Below are positions 1-10,109 of a stretch of 64,000 nucleotides of DNA, one piece after another. Location: contig FJOG01000017.1 in assembly GCA_900073065.1 (NCBI GenBank), positions 1,236,149-1,300,148 on the forward strand. Direction: 5' to 3'. Position 1 is the first letter of the stretch; the number at the start of each line of letters is the position of its first letter. A model generated the notes under the pieces. It saw nothing but the letters and a program-made list of their open reading frames with translations, was not told the origin of the DNA and did not search any database. The translations under genes and the position numbers were made by a program. This DNA is from Phialocephala subalpina. Lineage: Eukaryota; Ascomycota; Leotiomycetes; Helotiales; Mollisiaceae.

Positions 1-1967
1 CATAAACAATATACGCCACAACGCAAGACTTTCCATCTCAAGCCTCTAATTGCGACTTCCGTTTCTTGGCATGGGCAAGGGAGGCTTTGGGCTGCAGGTC
101 CCAGCGTTCGTGGTTGAAGGATGCGGGCAGGGTCAGGGAAGTGTTGCGACTGCCTTTCGGGGTGGGGAAGCCGGTATTTGCTTACAGGACTCGGAGGCAG
201 GAATCAAGAGACTTGAAATTTGATGGAAGTGAAACGTTTCTTTGGTAGGTAGTTAGGATGGGGAAACTCCGTGGTTGAAGCTTCTGGACGGAGGGAACAG
301 ACGACGTCTCGTGATGCCGAACTTGTCAACCACCTTTCAGCACCTTCACCTTCGCAGTTGCAACACGTTTTGTGAAGCAAACGAGTGCCTTTTGTAGCTC
401 GTCCACCTCGAACCGAGAGCTTCAATCTTCCAACACCGAGCAGCCACTTTCACTTGGTAACTGTACCACAATATTCATCTAACTTGAACAAATCATACAT
501 ACTGAATGCATAACTTGGGAATACAATATCCACGTGAAACTGAGGAGCCATGTCGCTACCCACGTGAAGTTGAAACTCAAATGGTCCTAGAGTAGATTTT
601 CGTACTCGTACACTTAAGCGAGGGATGGATACATGAGATGAACCGGAATCGGATCCCGGCTTGGCATGAGCTTGAATTAGAAGCTTATACTTGGGTAATA
701 AGGGGAAGCTATAGCAAGATTTTTATTGCAGCTCTGACGCGTCCAGCGATGCCCCGTCCTTGTAGGGCCATTGAGAAATATCCCCAGAACATTTAGAGAT
801 CACTCGAACTTTCGAAGGGACTTCAGAACGGGTACATCAGTACAAATACGTCCATTTCAGATAGATGAATCTGCGTCATCTCAATCTCCAGGAACGGCCG
901 CACGCGGCTTGAAGGAGATGCTTCCGAATCCATCCCGCTCTGTGTAATGAAGCCGTCTTCGCGATCTTCGATCGGGATCCCGAGACAAGACGAGTACGAG
1001 TATCCGGAGTACCTCAAAGTACCAACCCCAGGTTAAAGCGTACGGTTAAATACAACGCGGTTCAAATGGCTATTCCTTCTGCACTGCACAGACATTGCTC
1101 CTTTTTGGCTGAATGGAAAAATACTCCTCCTCTCCTCGATTTACTTAGTATGGTACCACGACATCTTGTTGATCTTGAAGCCGAATTTGTGATTTATATT
1201 TACGCTTTGGATCCTCTGCACGCCATCGATACATGGCGGAAGCCAATGTCGATCATGATGTGTTGGTGGCTTGGACTTTGAGCCTGTCTGTGCTTTCAAT
1301 GTTGGGGAAACACCAAGATGTCTTATGACTGAGCAATTTTCTCTTACAAATGTTAGATCTGCATCAGTTCATGCTGGTTCATGTCTTTGCTGTGAGGTGT
1401 TCGTACATCTCTAGCTGCAAAGTGGTCTGTGCAAGTTTGCCAACATGTACTGTAGCAGTATCTCCGTACTTCCGACTTCAAGGCTTGACCTTGTAGTCTT
1501 CAAAATTTTTTTTTTTTGGTTCAGGTCGCCGATAAGGTGCATACAAATGCTTGCAACCTTGTCTCAAGAAGCTGGGGTTCGCCGATGTTCGGATTATTAG
1601 AGTTCTCGGTAGCGGAACAGGGGGCGAGCCTAGCAAGGAAGAGAAAAGGGGGGAAGGTTAAATTATGGGACGACACGTGATGATGCGGGCCATCACTCTC
1701 TTTGCTTGCTTTTGTCTTCGAGAGTGTATCAGATTCAAGAGCATCGTCAATCGAGTGACAGTTCGTCTCGTTCAGTTCATGCATCGTACTACAAGTGTCT
1801 ACGCCCTTCGGGAGACCTTTCTAGAAGGTGTTCGCGATGGTGGGATGGGATTACCGATGACTTAAAGTGGGGTGCTTTAGGTAATTGAGTTGAGGAGTTG
1901 GAAAGGTTTATATTGTCCCAGACTTCCCTAGACATAGCTTTCATCGAACCTTCATCAATATCTCATA
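1..1967. other. Gene-free stretch upstream of the D-amino-acid oxidase
   Basis: No reading frame here resembles a known protein, and the open frames are short and mutually overlapping. The last few hundred bases are the likely promoter and 5' leader of the oxidase gene. A run of ten T at about 1507-1516 is the only simple-sequence feature I noticed. Confidence 0.5.
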
Positions 1968-3000
1968 ATGGCTGAGTCTGTAGGCATTGTTGGTGCTGGT
2001 ATCACAGGTCTTGCTGCAGCCTACGTCTTGTCATCGAAGTACAATGTAACGATTGTGGCGCGAGATCTACCTGGCGATCTAGGTACCAATTGGGCATCTC
2101 CATGGTTTGGATCTCTCTATTACTCATGATATATGCAGTTTTAACAATGGTTACAGGGCTGGGGCAGTCTTTCATCCTCAAAAGCATGCCACTAAGGCTC
2201 AGCAAGAGATGCAAGCCAAGTCTTTCAAATTCTATTGGGACTTGGCCCAGAAAGACCCTTCAAGTGGTGTGAAATTCTACCAGATGACAGAGTATCGAGA
2301 TGACCAGAGCGATGACTCCAACATCTGGTATAAACCTCTCATGCCGGACTACAATGTTATTCCCCAGGCTGATCTACCATCCGGAGTAACGCTCGGCTTG
2401 AAGTATTCAACAGTTGCCATGAACCCGCTGCTTCTTTTGCCATGGCTAAAGGAGAAACTCGTTGCCAAGGGAGTCAAGTTTGTCAGAGCTGAAGTGAAGA
2501 GCATCGGTGAAGTTCGAACAATCGCCAAATCGAAGATTATTGTCAATGCGTCAGGTGTTGGTGCCAAACAGTTGGCAGGCGATGAAAGTGTGGGACCGGT
2601 TAGAGGTCAGACCATGTTTGTCAAAACAGACTTCAGTGAGCTGGTGATGATGGAGGGATCGGAATATACCTACATCATTCCGAGAGCAGCATCAGGTGGT
2701 GTTATCATCGGAGGCATCAAGTCTGATCGAGTCGATGCGGAAGTGGATATCGCACTGAAGAGTGATATCTTGAGACGAGTCAACCGCATCTCGAAAGGTG
2801 CTTTCAAAGATGTTGACCTCAATGCGGTCACGGATATTGTTGGCTTCAGACCTGGCAGAAAGTCTGGCATTCGAGTTGAGAGAGAAGGCGATGTGGTTCA
2901 TGCCTACGGCGTGGAAGGTGCGGGATACATCTACTCTTTCGGTATTGCAGAAGCTGTCAAGGGCCTCATAGAAGGCAAAAGCTTCAAGGCGAAGCTGTGA
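1968..3000 (+). CDS. D-amino-acid oxidase family flavoprotein, peroxisomal
   Basis: FAD-dependent oxidase of the DAO family. It oxidatively deaminates D-amino acids (or D-aspartate) to 2-oxo acids, giving ammonia and H2O2. Two exons, 1968-2104 and 2157-3000, encode 326 residues. The 52-nt intron falls inside the Trp codon of a WASPWAGAV motif, which is split between the exons and only becomes continuous when spliced. The dinucleotide-binding motif GAGITG lies at residues 9-14. Near the C-terminus are the family's GFRPGRKSG segment, with the substrate-carboxylate Arg expected there, and the FAD-contacting HAYGVEGAGY segment. The protein ends in AKL, a type 1 peroxisomal targeting signal, as expected for an H2O2-producing oxidase in fungi. 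The length is slightly below the usual ~345. I cannot tell D-amino-acid from D-aspartate preference. A downstream start would lose the FAD motif, so 1968 is chosen. Confidence 0.9.
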
Positions 3001-3889
3001 TGTTTTGCCAATAGCAAAACATCGATTACTTGCTATAGCAATTCCACACGAGTTGAGCACAGTCCAAAATCTCGGTTCTTCTTCTCCGTACTTTTGTTTT
3101 CGAAGTTGTATTTCCCCAAGAGCAATCATCCAAGAGCAAATACTGAGATTGGCAAGTAACACAGTGCTAAACAAGACACTATGCGCTTACATATATATAT
3201 GTACATGTCTCATCTCATAGTCCTCATTCTCTTGCCCGACCTCAAGCGAAGTAGAGGTGGTTTTCTAGCAAGTGACATAGTACAGGTCCAAAAACGATGA
3301 CATACAACTTCCCCCTTATTCCGAAGCAATGCTAATAAGTTCGGTTCATACCGTCTTATTCTATATGGATACATTCTTAAGTCGAACAAGCCTCAAGTTG
3401 CGCTCTTTCGTCTACTATCCTCGAATGTATCGAGCCCCTTTTCAGCCGAAGATCTTGAGAATACTATACTCCCGTCATTTATGAAGAACTTCCGTCGCAA
3501 ATCATGGACTCATCTTCAAGGAGCGAGGGAGTCAGTGCCGATTCACCAGGGCTTTTCCGGTTCGTGGTCCAAGGACCCGCTTGAAGGCAGGAGCGCTTCA
3601 TGGCAGTATATAATCTCGACGTCTTCATCCTTTTTGCGCAACACAACGCTACCAACTACAACTATTTTCGATCAACCTTCAACAGTCTTCTGTATTCAAC
3701 CAGAACCTTCCACTACAAAGCTTCGTCCATAACTCTTCTTCCATCAACCATCAACCATCAACCATCATCCTTTAACAGCGATCAACTTTCGACCTCCAAC
3801 CTTCCACTATCATCTTCCTCATCAATCTTCCGCTGTTAAGTCGGAACCTCCAATTACAACACTAAATCCAACATCCGTCATTAATAAAG
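3001..3889. other. Intergenic region with pyrimidine-rich leader and short CATCAAC repeats
   Basis: No gene is recognised. The last 300 bases are rich in C and T and contain about three tandem copies of a 7-nt CATCAAC-like unit near 3741-3765. This composition is common in fungal 5' leaders and is probably the promoter and 5' UTR of the next gene. Confidence 0.45.
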
Positions 3890-4513
3890 ATGTCCTTCAC
3901 CATCCGTACCCAGTAAGCCAGTCCCCTCCATCTTCAAGCGCAACAACTAACCATGCGCAGACCTCGTGTCGTCCTCGAGCCTTCTCTCTTCTGCTGCAAC
4001 CAAGTTGCCGAGCTCGTTGAATTGCATGGCTACCAGCAATTCAACATCAAGACTTTCGTTGAAGCCATTACTCGTACACCTGGAGTGTTGAACAGTCCGG
4101 CACCTCTTCCCGAAGACCAAGCCGATATCATTGAACAGGCTCCGCACATCTTTAAATACCAGAAGCTGTACAACTCCAACCCCTCTGAACACGAGCGATA
4201 CTTCATTCCGGACCCAGTCTCCAATGACTTCTTCGAAGTCTCTGTGGACCAATTTGAGCGCAGCAGACAGCAACTCGCCTACACAGACGAGGGGCAATAT
4301 GTCATGTTCAAGTGCTGGAACCCAGATCACACAAGCTTCAACTTCCGCGTACATAGACTGGTACACGTCGATCCGACCAATCAGGAGCCCGACGCCGTGA
4401 AGAGAGGATCACCGAGCACGCCACCGGCGGACTATGGCGACTATGGCGACTACAAGATCACCAAAACTGTGGGTGGGGATAATAGGCCTCGAGGACAGAT
4501 GTGGATGGATTAA
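3890..4513 (+). CDS. Uncharacterised 191-residue protein, two exons
   Basis: I do not recognise this protein. A very short first exon, 3890-3912 (encoding MSFTIRT plus two bases), joins across a 48-nt intron with consensus GTAAGC donor and GCAG acceptor to exon 2, 3961-4513. The spliced frame is continuous and gives 191 residues. It has no signal peptide, membrane segment or low-complexity core. The middle is a compact mixed aromatic and acidic region, including YFIPDPVSNDFFEV and FKCWNPDHTSFNF. The C-terminus has a short GDYGDY repeat. Starting instead at the internal ATG at 3953, which lies within the intron, would ignore the good splice signals. It is probably a lineage-specific cytosolic protein; no function is proposed. 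Confidence 0.6.
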
Positions 4514-5509
4514 TGGAGGAGGAAGTTTGGTTGGGAAGATAAGGAGCAGCGAGATTGGAGTTGGATTCTTTTTCGAACATTCTCCAAAAGCCGACGATCT
4601 AGACATCTTCCCTCCATGGTTGATATTCTGGAGCAAGACGCGTTGGATTTCAGGAGCGTAAAAAACTGAGTGTGATTTGGGATAGGTTTTCGAGTCTCAT
4701 GGCACCCTGCTGGGAAGAATGGACTTGGTTCCTCGATATTTTGAGCGAGATTTTGATTTCACGCGAGCATTTTGGGAGATGCGTAAGAGGGGTAGCGAGC
4801 ACGTCTTGGATTTTTCGCAATGGATCTCTAAAAAAAAAAAAACACTTGACGAGACCAATCACAAACTAGTGAGACTGCTGTGACATTAATCATTTACTCG
4901 GGAACATCAATAATCACCTTAAATCTTCGAAGTGATGATACTGCCAAGAATAGACCTCCTTCCAACCAATCATTGAATTCTGCGACAACTTGCATACTGT
5001 GGCGTTTAGCCGCAACTTCCACAAAACGTTTAACAACAACGTTGCACTGCTCGAAACCTTGCATGCTAAGCATCAACTGCATTGTCTCGGGTTTAAGCTT
5101 AAATCGACCATAATCCAACTTGCCAAGCCTTTCTATTCTGTTGATGGGGAGGGCCTCGCATTGGCTAATTCTTGTCAAGACTCAAGGAATTGAATGAATG
5201 GGTTGAATGAATTGTTGTGACTGGATGAGGAGGGCGAAATTAGCATCACGATAAGGCTGGCTTCAGCTTTGCTGGGTCTTCAATGGAATCCCAAAGGGAT
5301 GGAAAAGCGGCCAATGCAACTTCAAACGGCCCGAGGTAATCAGAACTCTCGTTTAATTGCTCTCCTGTGACGGGGACGTTCAAACAGATAAGAAGGCGGT
5401 GTTCAATTGACTCCTTCTCCCGTCTTGGACTCTCATCTTCTGCCGTTGTCGAGTCTTGCAGCGTCAGAAAGCTCCACCAACAAAGCTTTCACCCAACCGT
5501 CTCATCATC
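4514..5509. other. Intergenic region with one protein-like minus-strand frame lacking ATG
   Basis: A minus-strand frame at 5178-4894 encodes about 94 residues with natural-looking composition (segments such as LDYGRFKLKPETMQLML and VVAEFNDWLEGGLFLAV). It opens at a TTG, with no upstream ATG in frame. It may be a terminal exon of an unrecognised small gene or a decayed remnant. An A12 run sits at about 4830-4841. The final 200 bases should hold the promoter of the secreted-protein gene at 5510. Confidence 0.3.
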
Positions 5510-6320
5510 ATGGCACGCTCTCAAACACTGCTCATTGCTCTACTCTCCAGCTCCAAAGTCACAGCAGACGCCATAATCGAAGCCAGAAACCCCTACTACG
5601 GAGGGTTTGCACTCCCGGGAACAGCAGCAGACGGAGCTGTCCATGGCTGTCCATCCGGAACGCTAACCTGCAGCAATGAAGTCTTTACGTTCTGCTGCCC
5701 CAACTTCACATTCTGCGGACCATTCCAAGAAGGACCGTACTGCTGTCCAACCTGTAAGTCTCTCTCCCACCACCTCCTTAATCCGGATAGTACTAACGAG
5801 TGATCTTGCAGCCGACGACTGTGGCTCTATCCTCGGTGCCGGTCTCACTTGCGCCGATCCGAGCTGGACCTTGTATCAAGATGCTTTCGATTGGTGCTGT
5901 ACGAACGATACGGTCGGTTTGGCTTTGGCGGATGGCGAATGTCAGCCTGCGAGCATGACTTACTCTTCGGCTGAGTATGCAAACACGGTAAGCTATCCTT
6001 GGTCACTTTTGCTCTGTCCTTGAGGCCGTGCTGATATCGATCTGCGACAGGTCGTGCAAGCCAACACGGCGGCTCCTCCAACAAACTGGCCAGGTGGAAC
6101 AGTACCACCGGGGGTTTCGACTTCATTTCCTGCTACCGCGACGGATAAGTCGACGAAGACTTCGGCTGGTGCCCAGACGACGAGTACTGCGACTGGGACA
6201 TCGACCTCTACTGCTGCAGGATCGACGAAGACTTCTGGATCTGATGTTGGGCGTAGCATATCTGTCGTCGTGGAAGGATTGGTGGGAGCAGGTTCCGTGC
6301 TGGCTGTCTTGTTACTTTGA
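5510..6320 (+). CDS. Secreted cysteine-rich protein with Ser/Thr stalk and GPI-type tail
   Basis: Three exons, 5510-5753, 5812-5987 and 6051-6320, encode 229 residues. Both introns (58 and 63 nt) have GTAAG donors, and splicing keeps one frame. The order is: an N-terminal hydrophobic stretch (about residues 5-19) acting as signal peptide, a cysteine-rich region of about 110 residues with paired cysteines (CCPNFTFC, CCPT and WCCTN), a Ser/Thr/Lys-rich stalk (about 150-205), and a C-terminal hydrophobic segment ending in LAVLLL. That layout is typical of fungal GPI-anchored cell-surface proteins, though a single-pass membrane protein is also possible. The start at 5510 is preferred over the in-frame 5456 because it puts the hydrophobic stretch at the N-terminus. 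The family is not recognised; homologues are expected as uncharacterised extracellular proteins. Confidence 0.75.
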
Positions 6321-6475
6321 CTTGAGTGCGATGGTATGTATTCGAGGAAGGAACCTGAAGATACTGAGAAGGAGAAGAGCTATTGCATTTCATAAAGCTA
6401 ATGGTCGGGATCCGTCATTTGTAATCACTTGAAAGTTAGACCAATGGATGCCGAGATGAAATAACTCAATTTAGC

Positions 6476-7835
6476 TCAAAAGCTGGTTCTCTTCCCAGTC
6501 CGCAAGAATTGTCGTTCGGCAGCCTTAGCAATCGTATCTTCAAGTTTGATTGAGCTGGACTCTACGCCCTCATTGGACGCATAAATTTGTACGAGACCCA
6601 AGAGGATCCCCCTAGGCATGACGGCTTCTGGCGCATTTTTGAAAGCATTGTCCAGCTCTACCTTAGTGTGCTTGCTCAAATGTCTCTTAAGATTCCTCCA
6701 GCGGTAAACGACAGTAAGGTCTGCTCGCTCGTCGAATAAACATATTCGGCAGTGGTGCGTGTTTTCGGAGGCACGACTGACATGAGTGACGTGCTATGTT
6801 CGGAAATAGAGTAGCAATGCTGATACCGTTTTGCTATCCTTAGTGATGATTGTCGTGGTAGTCGAGCCAAATCGATCCTGCTTGTAACCGCAATCACAGA
6901 TAAAAGAAGTGCCACGGTCTGCGCCAGATTCTATGTATGGCGTGTAAGGACCTGTGACTTGAGTAGGCTGAGCCTCTTCGTTTTCGGTTGCTGTGAGAGG
7001 AAATGGGTCTGTTCCCTGTGCAGCAGATTTGACAGCTATCGGTACATCTAACGTTTCGAGCCTCCGGTCTTTGTTCTGACAATCCGATCATCTCGAGAAG
7101 ATGATACTTGATGCGCTGCTTCCCGAGTGCGGGCTTGAGAACCAGTCGTCCGCATGTCAGTGACCTTGACTCTTTGTCTCTTATGAGAAGAGAAAGGTCC
7201 ACATTTCCAAGGGATGGAAGGTTGGACTAAGCTCGTAAGAAACTGCGATTGTGCCATCTTCTGGTATTGTTGTCCCAAGGTATTCAGGGCAGCGGTGCGA
7301 GTGCTTCATTGGCGGCAAGTAATAGGATACTCGTCGAAGACCTCGACTCGGCCATTAGAGTCATGGTCTGCTGAAGCTGAATGACATATCCCGACATGTC
7401 TAGCCTCGCTTGAACTATTTCACTTGTGAGCTTGGTTCGATCACTATTTGAGAGAGCTTGAGAGCAGCGCTTCCAATCTCCCAGCCTCGTCGGAACTTTC
7501 TAACTCATCGTAGCCTGAGAAAGTTCAGGCAAAGCTGAAGATTGAAAACGATGCAATTTGAGAATTCAACATATCATCGCCAACAGCAAACTGTTGTCTC
7601 AGCCTTGCGAAATGGGCGTCGTACTCTCGTTGTATGGTGCTCTTCCCAGTAGTCAGAGACTGCCCAAGTCTCTGATTCTCCTCCTCTTTCCGTTCCTTCT
7701 TCTTGTCCTTCCATGCCCGGTATATTGTGATCGAGCCATTGAATGCAGCGACGATGCCTGCGACGGCGGCTACGATTTCGAGGCCGGATGGTGCTGAAAA
7801 CGTAGGAGGTAAGGACGTCGCCGACAGAATATTAA
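6476..7835 (-). pseudogene. Decayed or unresolved multi-exon gene, helical N-terminus and Cys/His C-terminus
   Basis: Protein-like segments on the minus strand lie in changing frames with stops between them. From 5' to 3' they are: a segment near 7800-7580 with EIVAAVAGIVAAFNG followed by a highly charged helix (KDKKKERKEEEN), resembling N-terminal regions of many uncharacterised fungal proteins; a segment near 7480-7330 (VQARLDMSGYVIQLQQ); a Ser-rich linker; a segment near 7030-6850 with FICDCGYKQDRFG; and a terminal segment from about 6800 to the stop at 6476 with CRIC and HLSKH, a possible zinc-binding arrangement. I find no ATG for the first segment, and the apparent introns needed to join the last parts would be only about 33 nt. 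It is either a pseudogene or a gene with several sequence errors. Limits are approximate. Confidence 0.45.
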
Positions 7836-8324
7836 ACCTTGTGGAGAACAGAAATTTAAGTCAAGGATAGTGTTGTGTCTCGACCTGCTGAATCGACGTA
7901 GTGAAAAAGAGGAGAATAGGAAGGAGGGGTGAAGTGAGGTGTCCAGCTCAGCCCTGTCTCACTTGATCGGCACTTGCCACATGAGGCTTTGAAGGCCTCG
8001 GATCCCCCAAGTTGGAACTAACCTGACATTTTCGACGAGGCAAACGAGACGTTGCTGAGCTCCGAGTTCGAATTCGACATTACGATGCGCAACAATACTC
8101 ATCCATTGTTGCATATCACGGACTTTGCCAGAGTTCTGGACATTTGAGACTCCCATTGTCCTAATCCGGCCTTGGAGATTGTGATCTTGTCGCAATAGCC
8201 AATGTCGGGGCTTGGAATGGGAGTGTAGATACGCCAAGAGTAAACCGCTCAATCCTTGCCGTATAGTTGAAATTTCTCATAAATAAAGTATCCTGGGTAT
8301 CATAAGCTCACCAAGCATATCACC
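7836..8324. other. Intergenic region between the decayed gene and seipin
   Basis: I see no coding frame of interest and no repeat. The right part should contain the 3' UTR of the seipin gene, which is transcribed leftward. Confidence 0.4.
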
Positions 8325-9575
8325 TCACCTACCACCTCTCGAAGTCCTCCTCTTAACACCACTTCTCTCCCCACCCTCACTAAAACTTGTTCCAATCCCT
8401 GAATCGGTCCTTCCGCTCCTATGCTGAAATTCTTCATCATCCTCATCGTCTGCCTCAGCAGCCAGTGGCTGAATAGCAGTCTCATCCATAACATATTCCT
8501 CACTATCCTCGTCCTTTGTCTTTGGCGTATATCTCAGTGGTGGCTGTCTGCCATATGTAGGAAACGTTCTCGGTGTATCCGAAAGATCTGGTTCGTCCTC
8601 TTCCTCTTCATTTTTGATCGTGGCCGTATCAGTCTCGTCGCCCTTCACTTCCTTAACCTGCTCTGGACTCTTCGCAAATATAGCCTGGAGAGCCAGCCAC
8701 CCCAGTATCGCAAATAAGCACTCCGACATCCAGAAGGCGAATGTGAAGACCACGAATGATACAATGCGATGGTTGTACATCACCCATCTCAACCCGCCAA
8801 ATCGTGCCTTGAACTGTATCCGCACATCGTAAACCTGTACTTCTTGTTCGGACTGTAATTCCAGCATCGCATAAGCGGGTATATTCTTCCATCCTTTCGG
8901 AAAGGTAGCCAATTCTGCCATTGGCACATGTAGGATTTCAGACTCGCGCTTTAGTCCGAAGATGTAGAGAGGGAGGGCGAAGAGGGTTTCGGTCGATGAG
9001 ACGAGGCGGGAGGAGTATGTCAGAATCGCAGGTCGCCGGGAGAAGAAGAGAACATCATCTTTGGCATCTTGGTAAATAGTGGTCAACTTGGGACTGTATG
9101 CTGGGCTGATCGAGGGGTATGATGGATTGTAGGAGGGTGAGAGGAGGGAAAGAGAGAGCATGAAGTTCCCTTGGGCGAGATTGGACGGTGATCGCGGGAC
9201 GTGGAGGGAGAGGCTAATGTCGTAGGCTTGTTGGGAGATTAGAGAAGAGTCGAGAGACGTGATGCCATATGGATGCGGGCCATCTCTGCGAGTTTGCTGT
9301 TAGCTTTCGCTCTCAGAAGAGAAGGTCTGCTTGCCCATATTGCAGATGGATGATCCTCTCAATTCCAATCTGAGGTACGTAGTTCAGATAAAATAGTATG
9401 TACGCGAGCGATGCCAGTCCAAGTAATATCGCAGACGTGATCATAAACAGGACCGCATTGAGATAGGTCTTAACCGCAGGTTTCGAGGTTGCGACTCTCG
9501 CGGGCTTCATAATGAGGTCCTGTAAACACATCGTGAGCAAGTTTGATGAAGAGGTACGGGATTCAAACTCACCAT
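8325..9575 (-). CDS. Seipin family ER protein of lipid-droplet biogenesis
   Basis: Seipins form ER oligomers at lipid-droplet contact sites and control droplet assembly. Exons 9575-9573 (only the ATG), 9519-9335 and 9285-8325 give 382 residues. The protein has two membrane segments, at about residues 23-46 and 237-262, flanking a lumenal domain that contains the family signature HLQYGDGPHPYG at an exon junction and a QGNFM segment. This is the classical seipin topology. The tail is acidic and Ser-rich (EEEEDEPD, EADDEDDEE). The second intron (9334-9286, 49 nt) starts with GC (GCAAGC) and ends CGCAG. Only this GC-AG splice joins the signature in frame; no GT donor is available. The start codon is uncertain: an upstream in-frame Met at 9791 would add 72 unlikely residues. 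Confidence 0.88.
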
Positions 9576-10109
9576 CTTTTCCCTCGCCCCGCCGACTGCA
9601 GCAGAAGCAGCTTGTCGTTGTTGATGTTCGCTCCTGCCTGCCTTGCTGCTTTTCGCATGAGCTGTTGTTGCATTTATGGATGACGTCGAGATCACATGTC
9701 TCGAAATTTTTGTGTATCCTCGACATCGTCCAAAACGATTAGGTACGTTTTTCTTACAAGACGAATAATTCACTTCTGATGACACTTGCACCTCGCCGGA
9801 TTTCGAGGTTCACATAACAAAAATGACGATGGATAGAAAGCTTCGCAATTATTTGTGTTTTCATCTAATATATTGGCTTGGGGAAGCTTCCAGTCACACG
9901 GAGACATGTTCAAGGAGGGAGAAATGTCTTTTGCAGTTCTCGAATTTTATACTTCATTCGTCGTCTCTCTCATGAATTGTACAAACTTGACGCTCCGAAA
10001 TCCGACAAAAGTACTCATACCCAGCTCCTATATATCATCTCTTTGAAAACTCGAACATTGATTATAAACATCCCCGGTCACTATCTGACCATATCATACT
10101 TCAAGTAGG
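9576..10109. other. Seipin upstream region and F-BAR gene 3' end
   Basis: No gene is seen. The left part is the upstream region of seipin, and the right part lies downstream of the F-BAR/SH3 gene stop codon. The sequence is moderately AT-rich, with no clear repeat. Confidence 0.4.

Noticed and set aside
2107..3000. D-amino-acid oxidase starting at 2107
   Set aside because: That start would fall inside the intron and omit the FAD-binding GAGITG motif encoded by exon 1 at 1968-2104.
7558..7797. Plus-strand 79-residue frame
   Set aside because: It is the antisense shadow of the charged helical segment of the decayed minus-strand gene, which looks protein-like.
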